Shown: piece after piece, positions 8,268-15,840 of the stretch | Numbering within the stretch: position 1 is the first letter of the stretch | How the letters are laid out: each line of letters begins with the position of its first letter | NCBI GenBank assembly: GCA_964389755.1 | Contig: CAYMEW010000002.1 | Span: forward strand, 1 to 64,000 | DNA from: JBBSUQ01 sp964389755 | GTDB taxonomy: Bacteria; Bacteroidota; Bacteroidia; Flavobacteriales_D; Crocinitomicaceae | Direction of reading: 5' to 3' | Length of the DNA: 64,000 nt | Program-made: the position numbers and the translations under genes | The notes under the pieces: model-generated | What the model was told of the DNA's origin: nothing | The model's database searches: none | The model's input: the letters and a program-made list of their open reading frames with translations, nothing else

Positions 8268-11200
8268 ATGCGCGTAATATTACTACTGTTTATTTTCCTG
8301 GCCTTCGGGGCGGCGGCACAAACAGAGTATCATTTTAATAACTATACGATCAACGACGGGCTTTCCCAAAGTGTGGTTACGTGCATTGAGCAGGATGCCA
8401 GCGGACTGCTCTGGATCGGGACGCAGGATGGGCTGAACCGCTTTGACGGGCGCGAGTTCGAAGTCTTTTCCGCAGATGACACCAAAGGACTTGAAAGCAG
8501 TTACATTCGCTGCTCGGCACGCTCCGGAAAGGACGTACTTTGGTTCGGGACCCAGAACGGGCTCACTTCGTACGATCCCGAGCAGGAACGGTTTGTAACG
8601 TATTCTCCGTTCAAAAACCTCCCTTTCCAGATCGAAGATATTGCAATCGGGAATGAGGGGGAGCTCTACCTGGCCACGCTCAACTACGGCATCCGGCGCT
8701 TTAACCCGGCTACCAAACGCTTCGACAAACTCTCCGGAAAAGCAGCTTCCCTGCATGCGACCCATATTTTTTCCACCGATCACGAACTGATCGTTTCGAC
8801 GGAAGATAAGTCCGTTTACTGCCTGGATCACGCGGGCAACCTGTTGCGGGAACTGCGATTGCCTTCCCGCGGGAAAACCGATGTATTTCGCATTCGCAGG
8901 CTGGAAGACAAACGGATTGGTTTCGGAACGGGGGAAGGGCTGTTTTCGTATGACCAGGCGACCGGCGAAGTAGTTCGTGAATTCTCCGAACTCAATGCCG
9001 TGTACGGCTTTATGAACGTTTCCGATTTTTTCCGGGACGAGCGCGGAAACTGGTTTATTTCGACCTTGAAAAACGGACTTTTTACCATTACCGAGACCGG
9101 TTATATTTATCACAGTACCGAAGACATTTTCCAAAAAAGCACCCTGCTCAACAACGAGATCAACTGCCTGTTCGCCGACCGTTCGAAAGTCTGCTGGATC
9201 GGCAGCCAGCGTGGACTCAGTAGCTTTGACCCCGTTCACAAAGGCTTTGCCGGTGTGGGACCCAGCGGAAACCTTTCGTTGGGACTTCCATCTGCCAACG
9301 TTTGGAGTTTTGCAGAGGACAGTGCTGCGAGTTATTTGTTCGTCGGTACGGACCTTGGTGTTTCCCGTTTCAATCGGAATACCGGAATCTTCGATCATTT
9401 TTTGCGAAAAACCAAGGGCTCGAACGACCAGGTACTCGATGAGACCTCCGTCCTGGCGCTCGAATGGCTCAGCAATCAGAAGCTACTGGTGGGCTGCGCG
9501 GACGGTTTGTTCATTCTTGATATCACGGATCCGCGGCATTACAGGTACGAACCCTTTCGCTTCCGGAACCTGGAGAATCCGGAAAACTATTCCCGGACCT
9601 ACGCCATCGTGCGCTACCAGGGAAACCGCTATTTCATCGGAACTAAAGGAGGAGTGCTTTTACTGGACGTGAACACCGGAAACACCGAAGTCTTCAAACA
9701 CGATTATAAAACGCCTTCCGCGACCATTTCACCGGGGATCTGCCGAATGATCTACCGCGACAAAAAAGGAACGTTCTGGTTTGCCACGAGCGTCGGCGGG
9801 CTCAACCGGCTTACAGAGCAAAACGGTGCCTTAAAGATCATTCCTGCAGATGCGCTGAACACGGCGATCTTTTCCAAAAGCCGCGATTACATTTACAGCA
9901 TGTACCAGCGCAACGATTCGGAGTACTGGCTCGGAACTTTTGGCAGCGGACTTTTAAAACTGAATGTAAAGACACGCGAGGTACGCCAGTTCCGGAAATC
10001 GGACGGTTTGCCCAACAATGTGATCTATTCCGTATTACCGGACGATAATGGAAATCTTTGGCTGAGCACCAACAAAGGGCTGGTACGCTTTGACGAGCGA
10101 ACCTACGAGGTTTCTAACTTCGGTGAAGTTCACGGGCTGATGTCGAACGAGATGAACCTTGGCGCAGCACTTCGCAGCCGTACCGGACAGTTGTTTTTCG
10201 GCGGTATTTCCGGCTTCAATTACTTCGATCCGGGTGAAATGGAGAACTTCGAAGAGCCGCTGGGCGTTTCCTTTACAAAATTCAAGCTGGAGAACGACTG
10301 GCTTAAGCCGGGCGGGAAACAAAAAATTCTTCCGCGGTCAATAGCCTATATGGATGAGGTAAACCTGCCGTTCAACCAGCGTAATTTCACCGTTAAGTTC
10401 ATGGCCTCCGATCTGGCCAACCCCGATCTCGTGAGTTACAAATACCTGCTGGAAGGATCGGATGAAAAAGAGATCTACCTCGGGGCACTCAACGAGATCC
10501 GTTTCAACAGCCTGTCACCCGGAAACTACCTGTTGCGTGTGTATGCGCGCGTGGGCAACGGTGACTGGACCGAAGAACCGGCCACCTTGCGGATCCACGT
10601 CGCGGCACCATTCTGGCAGAAATGGTGGTTTTTGATCTCGATCCTGCTTATTTTGGCCTTGCTGATCCGTTTTTTCGTGCGGCGTAAGATCGACCAGGAG
10701 CGGCGGGAGCAGGTGCGTCTTGAACTGAAGATTGCCGAGCGAACGCGTGAGATCCGCCAGCAGAATATCCAGATCGCGGCGCAAAAAAGCCTGCTGGAAC
10801 AGGAAAAGAACAAGGTGGTCGAACAGCAGGAACTGCTCAAAAAGGAAAAAGAGAAGACCGAACGCGTATTGCTCAACGTCATTCCCGAATCAACGGCGCG
10901 TGAACTAAAAAAACACGGCAGGGCCAGTGCACGGGCATATAAGCGTGTGTCCGTACTGTTCACCGATTTTGTAGGCTTTACCAAGATCGCGGAGCGCATG
11001 AAACCCACGGAACTTGTGAATCGCCTGGATGTTTATTTCCGGAAGTTCGACGAGATCATCATGGCCAATAATCTCGAAAAGATCAAAACGATCGGTGATG
11101 CATACATGTGTGCCGGCGGAGTACCCGTGCGTAATAACACGAACCCGATCGATGCCTGCCTTGCAGCGTTGCAGATCCAGAACTACATGTTCCGCCTTAA

Positions 11201-12164
11201 AATGGACGCCATTGCGAACGAGACTGACTACTGGGAGCTGCGGCTGGGGATCAATACCGGGGAAGTGACAGCCGGCGTGATCGGACGCGACCGCCTGGCC
11301 TACGATATCTGGGGAAGTACCGTGAACCAGGCGCAGCGCATGGAAATGATGAGCGAACCCGGAAAAGTCACGATCACCGGCAATACTTTCCGGTACATCG
11401 AACCGTATTTCGAGTGTACATACCGGGGCAAGGCGCAGACCAAAAGTCGCGGACTGATCGATATGTACGTCGTGGAGCGCATCAAACCCGAACTTTCCGT
11501 AGACGGAGCGGGGCTGTACCCCAATGAACGCTTCAACCAGATCTTCAACCTGCACCATTACAGTTCGATCAACTATTACAAGGCCGAGCGGCACATTATG
11601 AAGGTCCTGAAGGAAGGTTTGAGCGACAAACTATACTACCACAGCATCGAGCACACGAAAGACGTTGTAAAGGCCGTGGAGCATTACGCGTTGATGGAAG
11701 ACGTGACCGATGAGGGCTTGTTCCTGTTAAAATCCGCAGCTACCTACCACGACGCCGGTTTCGTGGAAAATTATGAAAAGAACGAACCGATCGGCGCCCG
11801 AATGGCGGAGGAGATCCTGCCTAAGTACGGTTATTCCGAGAAGCACATTGCACGGATTAAAGAACTGATCTTCGTGACACAGATCCCGCACAGGCCGAGC
11901 AACCTGCTCGAAGAGATCATTTGCGATGCCGACCTTGACTACCTCGGTCGCGACGATTTCTTTGAAATTTCCGACAAGCTCCGTCAGGAGTTAAAAGAAC
12001 ACGGCAAGATCGAAAGCGACCGGCAGTGGGATGAGATCCAGGTTTCGTTTCTGACAAACCACCGTTATTTTACGAAAACCGCCATTGCGATCCGCCAGAA
12101 AAAGAAAATGCAGAATTTACAGGCTGTAAAAGACAGGCTCGCAGCGAATAATTACACCAGTTAA
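8268..12164 (+). CDS. Two-component-type beta-propeller / class III adenylate cyclase / HD-domain fusion
   Basis: The 1298-aa protein has a signal peptide (1-18). Residues about 25-690 are two-component-regulator propeller repeats (GLSQSVVTCIEQD..GLLWIGT and at least a dozen LWIGT/FWFAT-type blades), followed by a Y_Y_Y Ig-like domain (about 695-780), one membrane helix (about 786-804) and a coiled coil (810-875). The class III cyclase catalytic domain (about 885-1060) is complete: metal Asp900 (LFTDFVGF) and Asp944 (IGDAYM), adenine-selecting Lys940 and Asp1013 (YDIWG), and transition-state Asn1020/Arg1024. The C-terminal region (about 1110-1298) is an HD phosphohydrolase-like domain with His1125/His1129 and His1161-Asp1162 (TYHDAGF). 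It should make cAMP in the cytoplasm in response to a periplasmic ligand; the HD domain may hydrolyse a nucleotide. The HD role is inferred. Confidence 0.93.
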   Translation: MRVILLLFIFLAFGAAAQTEYHFNNYTINDGLSQSVVTCIEQDASGLLWIGTQDGLNRFDGREFEVFSADDTKGLESSYIRCSARSGKDVLWFGTQNGLTSYDPEQERFVTYSPFKNLPFQIEDIAIGNEGELYLATLNYGIRRFNPATKRFDKLSGKAASLHATHIFSTDHELIVSTEDKSVYCLDHAGNLLRELRLPSRGKTDVFRIRRLEDKRIGFGTGEGLFSYDQATGEVVREFSELNAVYGFMNVSDFFRDERGNWFISTLKNGLFTITETGYIYHSTEDIFQKSTLLNNEINCLFADRSKVCWIGSQRGLSSFDPVHKGFAGVGPSGNLSLGLPSANVWSFAEDSAASYLFVGTDLGVSRFNRNTGIFDHFLRKTKGSNDQVLDETSVLALEWLSNQKLLVGCADGLFILDITDPRHYRYEPFRFRNLENPENYSRTYAIVRYQGNRYFIGTKGGVLLLDVNTGNTEVFKHDYKTPSATISPGICRMIYRDKKGTFWFATSVGGLNRLTEQNGALKIIPADALNTAIFSKSRDYIYSMYQRNDSEYWLGTFGSGLLKLNVKTREVRQFRKSDGLPNNVIYSVLPDDNGNLWLSTNKGLVRFDERTYEVSNFGEVHGLMSNEMNLGAALRSRTGQLFFGGISGFNYFDPGEMENFEEPLGVSFTKFKLENDWLKPGGKQKILPRSIAYMDEVNLPFNQRNFTVKFMASDLANPDLVSYKYLLEGSDEKEIYLGALNEIRFNSLSPGNYLLRVYARVGNGDWTEEPATLRIHVAAPFWQKWWFLISILLILALLIRFFVRRKIDQERREQVRLELKIAERTREIRQQNIQIAAQKSLLEQEKNKVVEQQELLKKEKEKTERVLLNVIPESTARELKKHGRASARAYKRVSVLFTDFVGFTKIAERMKPTELVNRLDVYFRKFDEIIMANNLEKIKTIGDAYMCAGGVPVRNNTNPIDACLAALQIQNYMFRLKMDAIANETDYWELRLGINTGEVTAGVIGRDRLAYDIWGSTVNQAQRMEMMSEPGKVTITGNTFRYIEPYFECTYRGKAQTKSRGLIDMYVVERIKPELSVDGAGLYPNERFNQIFNLHHYSSINYYKAERHIMKVLKEGLSDKLYYHSIEHTKDVVKAVEHYALMEDVTDEGLFLLKSAATYHDAGFVENYEKNEPIGARMAEEILPKYGYSEKHIARIKELIFVTQIPHRPSNLLEEIICDADLDYLGRDDFFEISDKLRQELKEHGKIESDRQWDEIQVSFLTNHRYFTKTAIAIRQKKKMQNLQAVKDRLAANNYTS

Positions 12165-12461
12165 TTACTGATTTTTATCGAGCACCTTCGCGATGCGGAA
12201 GTAGTCGGAATCTTTGCGCGGAGCATTTTTCAGTGCTTCTTCGTGGGTGATGGTCTCTTTCGCGACATCTTCGCGCAGTACATTGAACGAATCAGTCATA
12301 AAGACAAGCGGTTCCACGTTATCCGTCGGAACTTCGCGAAGCGTTTCCATGAAGGAGATGATCTTTTCCATATCCTCGCGAATCGCTGTTTTTTCCTCGC
12401 CTTCGAAACGGAGCCGCGCCAGGTGCGCAATGTGGTCCACTAATTCATCCGAAATTTTCAT
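12165..12461 (-). CDS. gatC: Aspartyl/glutamyl-tRNA amidotransferase subunit C
   Basis: The 98-aa protein matches GatC: MKISDELVDHIAHLARL at the start, then the typical acidic middle with FMETLREVPTDNVEPL and LREDV. GatC stabilises the GatAB complex that converts Glu-tRNA(Gln) and Asp-tRNA(Asn) to the amidated forms. gatA and gatB are not in this window. It is the second gene of a plsC-gatC unit (9-nt gap), and its stop abuts the stop of the convergent cyclase gene with no spacer. Confidence 0.93.
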   Translation of the reverse strand: MKISDELVDHIAHLARLRFEGEEKTAIREDMEKIISFMETLREVPTDNVEPLVFMTDSFNVLREDVAKETITHEEALKNAPRKDSDYFRIAKVLDKNQ

Positions 12462-12470
12462 AGCGCAAAG

Positions 12471-13241
12471 TTACATTATTTTCCGCAAGTGCGGATAGTG
12501 TTCCAGCAGGGAGGAATTGATCGTATCGAAACACGTTTGCTTCAGTTCTTCGGCCGTCATCGAAGCCACCTTTTCTGCCGGGATTATGTCGTGGATCACC
12601 ACGCGTGAAAGACCCGGATGTGCCTGCCCGGTCCAGTTGCCCGGATCCGAAAACAAGTGGTAGTTGTCCAGGAAAGTTAGGGGAAGTACCGGAACACCTG
12701 TTTTTTTCGCGAGTACGAACGCACCGTCCTTGAATTCCTGTAGTGCGGGAAGCGCTTCGTCGGCAATACCGCCTTCCGGGAAAATGACGAGCGACCAGCC
12801 GTTTCTGACAGCCTGAAGCGATTGTATGAACGACCGTCCGGCACGAACCTTGTCGTTTCGGAAGACCGGGATATTGAGGCGTTTGAAATAGGTTTTGATC
12901 AGCGGGTACTTCAGGATCTCGGCTTTCCCGAGAAAAAGAAAGGGATGATGCGGGAGAATGGAGTACATCAAAAAGATATCGAGGTAAGAGCTGTGATTGG
13001 AAATAATCACCACCGGTTCAGTGGGCAGCGACTTGCGGTTTCCACGGACCCGTACGAAGTAGAGGCAACACACGCGCATGAGCCAGCTCCAGGCCGTAAA
13101 GATGGCAAAGGCCTTCCTTTTTCCTTTTTCGGAGAGCAGCAGCAGGAACAAAACGGGATAAGTCAGCACGGCTAAGACCGAGAAAATAACACCCACGTAC
13201 AGTTTCCAGAGGTTTGCGAAAATGGTCCGCACAATTTTCAT
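12471..13241 (-). CDS. plsC: Lysophospholipid acyltransferase (PlsC family)
   Basis: The 256-aa membrane protein shows the acyltransferase motif NHSSYLD (His83, Asp88) and FPEGG (154-158), the signatures of 1-acyl-glycerol-3-phosphate acyltransferases, which make phosphatidic acid from lysophosphatidic acid. A hydrophobic stretch at about 12-37 anchors it in the inner membrane. The ATG at 13241 (MKIVRTIF) is preferred over the upstream extension to 13322 because a TAnnTTTG promoter lies between them, at 13247-13254. It is co-directional with gatC, 9 nt downstream. Substrate specificity cannot be read from sequence; an ornithine-lipid acyltransferase role remains possible. Confidence 0.92.
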   Translation of the reverse strand: MKIVRTIFANLWKLYVGVIFSVLAVLTYPVLFLLLLSEKGKRKAFAIFTAWSWLMRVCCLYFVRVRGNRKSLPTEPVVIISNHSSYLDIFLMYSILPHHPFLFLGKAEILKYPLIKTYFKRLNIPVFRNDKVRAGRSFIQSLQAVRNGWSLVIFPEGGIADEALPALQEFKDGAFVLAKKTGVPVLPLTFLDNYHLFSDPGNWTGQAHPGLSRVVIHDIIPAEKVASMTAEELKQTCFDTINSSLLEHYPHLRKIM

Positions 13242-13246
13242 CCCGC

Positions 13247-13254
13247 CAAAAATA
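13247..13254 (-). promoter_or_regulatory. Promoter -7 element of plsC-gatC
   Basis: On the minus strand this reads TATTTTTG, an exact TAnnTTTG match, ending 5 nt before the plsC ATG at 13241. It implies a very short 5' leader and excludes the longer upstream start. Confidence 0.6.
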
Positions 13255-13292
13255 CAACTATTCGGGGATAGCGGTTTACGCCGGAATAATAT

Positions 13293-13300
13293 TAATTTTG
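13293..13300 (+). promoter_or_regulatory. Promoter -7 element of trpS
   Basis: TAATTTTG is an exact TAnnTTTG match 15 nt upstream of the trpS ATG at 13316. Together with the plsC element it forms a compact divergent promoter region of about 75 bp. Confidence 0.6.
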
Positions 13301-13315
13301 AACAAAAAAGAGCAC

Positions 13316-14302
13316 ATGGCACGGATTTTAACAGGCATCCAGGCTACCGGAACCCCGCACCTCGGCAACCTGCTGGGCGCGATTATGCCGGCAATCGGGA
13401 TGGCTAACCAGTCGGACAACGATTCGTTTTTATTCATTGCCGATCTGCATTCACTCACGCAGATCAAGAATGGCGAAGAACTTCGTGAAAACACGTATTC
13501 TGTTGCCGCAACCTGGCTCGCTTTCGGCCTCGACCCGGAAAGGACCGTGTTTTACCGCCAGAGCGACATCCCGGAAGTGACCGAACTGACCTGGTACCTG
13601 ATGTGCTATTTTCCATTCACGCGCCTGTCGCTGGCTCACAGTTTTAAGGATAAAGCGGAAAGACTCGAAGATGTAAATGCCGGACTGTTTACCTACCCGA
13701 TGCTGATGGCGGCGGACATCCTGCTCTACGATGCTGAAAAAGTTCCCGTTGGAAAGGATCAGTTGCAACACCTGGAGATGGCACGGGATGTAGCGTCCAG
13801 GTTCAACCATCGTATGGGAGAAACCCTGGTAGAACCGGAAGCACTGATCAGTGAAGACGTGCAGATCGTTCCGGGAACGGACGGACACAAAATGAGCAAA
13901 TCGCGTCAGAATACGATCAATCTTTTTCAGCCGGATAAGGCATTGCGCAAGCAGATCATGGGAATCCAGACTGACAGTAAGGAGTTGCACGAGCCGAAGG
14001 ACCCGGACACCTGCAATGTATTTGCGCTTTACAGGCTGCTGGCGGAAGCCGAACAGGTTCGCGAGATGCGCAGCAATTACGAGGGTGGAAATTATGGTTA
14101 TGGACATGCGAAGCAGGCCCTGTTCGAACTGATCGTGGAAAAGTTTGCCGTACAGCGCGAAAAGTACGCTTACCTCATGGAAAATCGTTCGGAAGTGGAT
14201 GAAGTGCTTCGATTTGGTGCTCAGAAAGCACGAAAGATCGCTGCCGCTACGCTTGACCGTGTTCGCGAAAAGACCGGTTACGGACCTTTACACCAACAGT
14301 AA
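13316..14302 (+). CDS. trpS: Tryptophanyl-tRNA synthetase
   Basis: The 328-aa class I synthetase charges tRNA(Trp). The HIGH-type motif is TGTPHLGN (residues 11-18) and the KMSKS loop is at residues 192-196 (GHKMSKSRQN). The length fits bacterial TrpS. The start at 13316 (MARILTGIQATG) is chosen because it gives the canonical N-terminus and lies just downstream of a promoter; the longer frame from 13214 would run through the divergent promoter region. The last 15 nt overlap the end of the convergent unknown gene at 14288. Confidence 0.96.
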   Translation: MARILTGIQATGTPHLGNLLGAIMPAIGMANQSDNDSFLFIADLHSLTQIKNGEELRENTYSVAATWLAFGLDPERTVFYRQSDIPEVTELTWYLMCYFPFTRLSLAHSFKDKAERLEDVNAGLFTYPMLMAADILLYDAEKVPVGKDQLQHLEMARDVASRFNHRMGETLVEPEALISEDVQIVPGTDGHKMSKSRQNTINLFQPDKALRKQIMGIQTDSKELHEPKDPDTCNVFALYRLLAEAEQVREMRSNYEGGNYGYGHAKQALFELIVEKFAVQREKYAYLMENRSEVDEVLRFGAQKARKIAAATLDRVREKTGYGPLHQQ

Positions 14303-15601
14303 TTCAAGTTTCTCCGCGAGGATCGGCGCCGGATCTTTTTCCCGCAAAAGTTGTTTGAACCATTTTGCCTGTCCGGCATTGTCCACGCTTTTCAGGCGTC
14401 GGTATGCAAAATGTATGTTCTTATCGAAAAGGTCGATATTTCCCTGTGCCAGGCAGATGTAGAGGTCGGCATAGATCGCTTTTTTAAAGTTCTCGATGTG
14501 GATGTCCTTCTTTTTCTGGAACAGGATGCTGTTGCACCAGTATTTTGCTTCGCGATAATTACCTTCTTTAATTGCTGCGTAGGCGAGCACAAGAAAGGTA
14601 CGCTGTGAAAAGATCGGGTTGAAGGAATCCGATTCGTTTTCGAGAATTGCTTTTTCTTCATCGAGTTCCTCGTACCTGGCCTGATGCACTTTGTTGAGTG
14701 CGCATCCGTACACATACCTTTCCCGCCGCCGGATCTCGTCGTATCCTCCGGAAAAGTGCACTTCTGCCATCAGGTTGAGGTGATGGGCTGCCTCGTCAAA
14801 GTTAGCCGTATAAACATTGGCCATCACGCAGCCGAAGAGCACGTCGATATACTGACGCTTGTTCTTTTTGAGTTCATTTGGAAAGCGCGCGACCATTTTT
14901 ACCAGTTTATCCGAAGCCTTTTTCGCAATGTCGTAACGTTTGAGCTGCAAAGACCAGATCAGGCGGGTGTGGTTGTAGTAATACCGCGAACTGTCGAGCG
15001 TGATGCGGCGTTCCTTTTCAGGGTTCAGCTTGCTGGGTTTTACCAGTTCGATGTGATTATCGATGAGGTTGATGGCACGCAGGTAAGTGAGTTTATACAG
15101 GAACTGTTCCTGGGCCAGTTCGTTGGTGTGACGCAGTTCTGCATAGATGCGCTGGATGTCCGCTTCAAATTCGAGCCCGGTTTGAGCTTCGAAAAGAATG
15201 AACATTTCGAGATTAATGACCTCGAGCAGGTAGCCCAGGCGTTCGTTGACCGTACAAAATTCCTTGAGTTTCCGGAGTCGTTTTAGTGCGTGGTCCAGTA
15301 ATTTTTTAGAATACAGGATCTCCACGTTCCCCAGTTCCTTTTTAATGTGGATCTCCATGACGTCTTCGCGGTTATATTCGCGCAATTCGTCGAGGATCAT
15401 GTTGTACAGTTGATTTTTGATCGTATTTATGATCGGGAAATAACTGCGGTCCCCCAGTAAACTTTCGAGGTCGCGGTTATGATGCGCACCGGTCGAAACG
15501 ATCGTCTGGAAAAGTTCATGATGCTGTTTTTTAGAGGCAATTCGCTGCGAAATATACCTTTTTTCGGGAGTAGTAAGCGATTGAATTAGCGCTGCAATCA
15601 T
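14288..15601 (-). CDS. Conserved hypothetical alpha-helical protein
   Basis: The 437-aa protein has no signal peptide or membrane segment and is almost entirely charged amphipathic helix, with repeated helix pairs suggesting a TPR-like solenoid (for example KYWCNSILFQKKKD and DKNIHFAYRRLKS). It starts MIAALIQSLTTPEKRYIS. I do not recognise a specific family; it resembles Bacteroidota proteins of unknown function rather than any enzyme. It converges with trpS (15-nt overlap) and is divergent from the peptide-binding lipoprotein gene. A degenerate -7 element (TAAAATTG) lies upstream. Function unknown. Confidence 0.8.
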   Translation of the reverse strand: MIAALIQSLTTPEKRYISQRIASKKQHHELFQTIVSTGAHHNRDLESLLGDRSYFPIINTIKNQLYNMILDELREYNREDVMEIHIKKELGNVEILYSKKLLDHALKRLRKLKEFCTVNERLGYLLEVINLEMFILFEAQTGLEFEADIQRIYAELRHTNELAQEQFLYKLTYLRAINLIDNHIELVKPSKLNPEKERRITLDSSRYYYNHTRLIWSLQLKRYDIAKKASDKLVKMVARFPNELKKNKRQYIDVLFGCVMANVYTANFDEAAHHLNLMAEVHFSGGYDEIRRRERYVYGCALNKVHQARYEELDEEKAILENESDSFNPIFSQRTFLVLAYAAIKEGNYREAKYWCNSILFQKKKDIHIENFKKAIYADLYICLAQGNIDLFDKNIHFAYRRLKSVDNAGQAKWFKQLLREKDPAPILAEKLELLLV

Positions 15602-15678
15602 ATATAATTTTACTCAATTTTAACTAAAAAACCGGTAAAAAGGAATTTTAAGACATTATATTTTTTTAAAAACTTAGG

Positions 15679-15709
15679 TTTACAGGGTGCATTGCTTCAA
15701 GTATGTTTG
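15679..15709 (+). promoter_or_regulatory. Candidate promoter of a small RNA upstream of oppA
   Basis: TTTA at 15679-15682 and TATGTTTG (exact TAnnTTTG) at 15702-15709 are separated by 19 nt, the spacing expected of a Bacteroidota -33/-7 pair. No ORF follows; two hairpins and a T run do. Confidence 0.45.
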
Positions 15710-15713
15710 TTAC

Positions 15714-15788
15714 GCAAAAGTTTTCTCAGTATAACCTACTTCTACTACAAGTAGGAAATTGAAGCCCTGATTTTCAGGGCTTTTTTTA
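15714..15788 (+). ncRNA. Candidate small RNA (about 75 nt) with an intrinsic terminator
   Basis: Downstream of the candidate promoter are two hairpins: CCTACTT (15735-15741) with AAGTAGG (15749-15755), then AGCCCTGA (15763-15770) with TCAGGGCT (15774-15781), closing on a run of seven T (15781-15787). This is the layout of a small independent transcript ending at a Rho-independent terminator. The following lipoprotein gene has its own TAnnTTTG element after the T run, which favours a separate RNA. An attenuated leader of that gene is the alternative. Confidence 0.4.
15763..15788 (+). terminator. Intrinsic terminator before the peptide-binding lipoprotein gene
   Basis: An 8-bp stem AGCCCTGA/TCAGGGCT with a 3-nt loop is followed by a seven-T run on the plus strand. 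No annotated plus-strand gene lies immediately upstream, so it must end either a small RNA or an attenuated leader. Confidence 0.75.
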
Positions 15789-15793
15789 TTGCA

Positions 15794-15822
15794 TTTTGCG
15801 CTGCTAAAAATGTTTATATTTG
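15794..15822 (+). promoter_or_regulatory. Promoter of the peptide-binding lipoprotein gene
   Basis: TATATTTG at 15815-15822 is an exact -7 match 18 nt before the ATG at 15841. TTTTG at 15794-15798 is a possible -33 box with a slightly short 16-nt spacer. Because it lies after the terminator at 15763-15788, the gene can be transcribed independently of the upstream hairpins. Confidence 0.6.
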
Positions 15823-15840
15823 CTTACCATTAAGTTAACT

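Noticed and set aside
8283..9398. 371-aa minus-strand ORF opposite the cyclase fusion
   Set aside because: It is antisense to clear propeller repeats, has no recognisable domain and no promoter-like element.
13214..13315. N-terminal extension of trpS from 13214
   Set aside because: It would cross the divergent promoter region and adds residues not found at the start of TrpS proteins.
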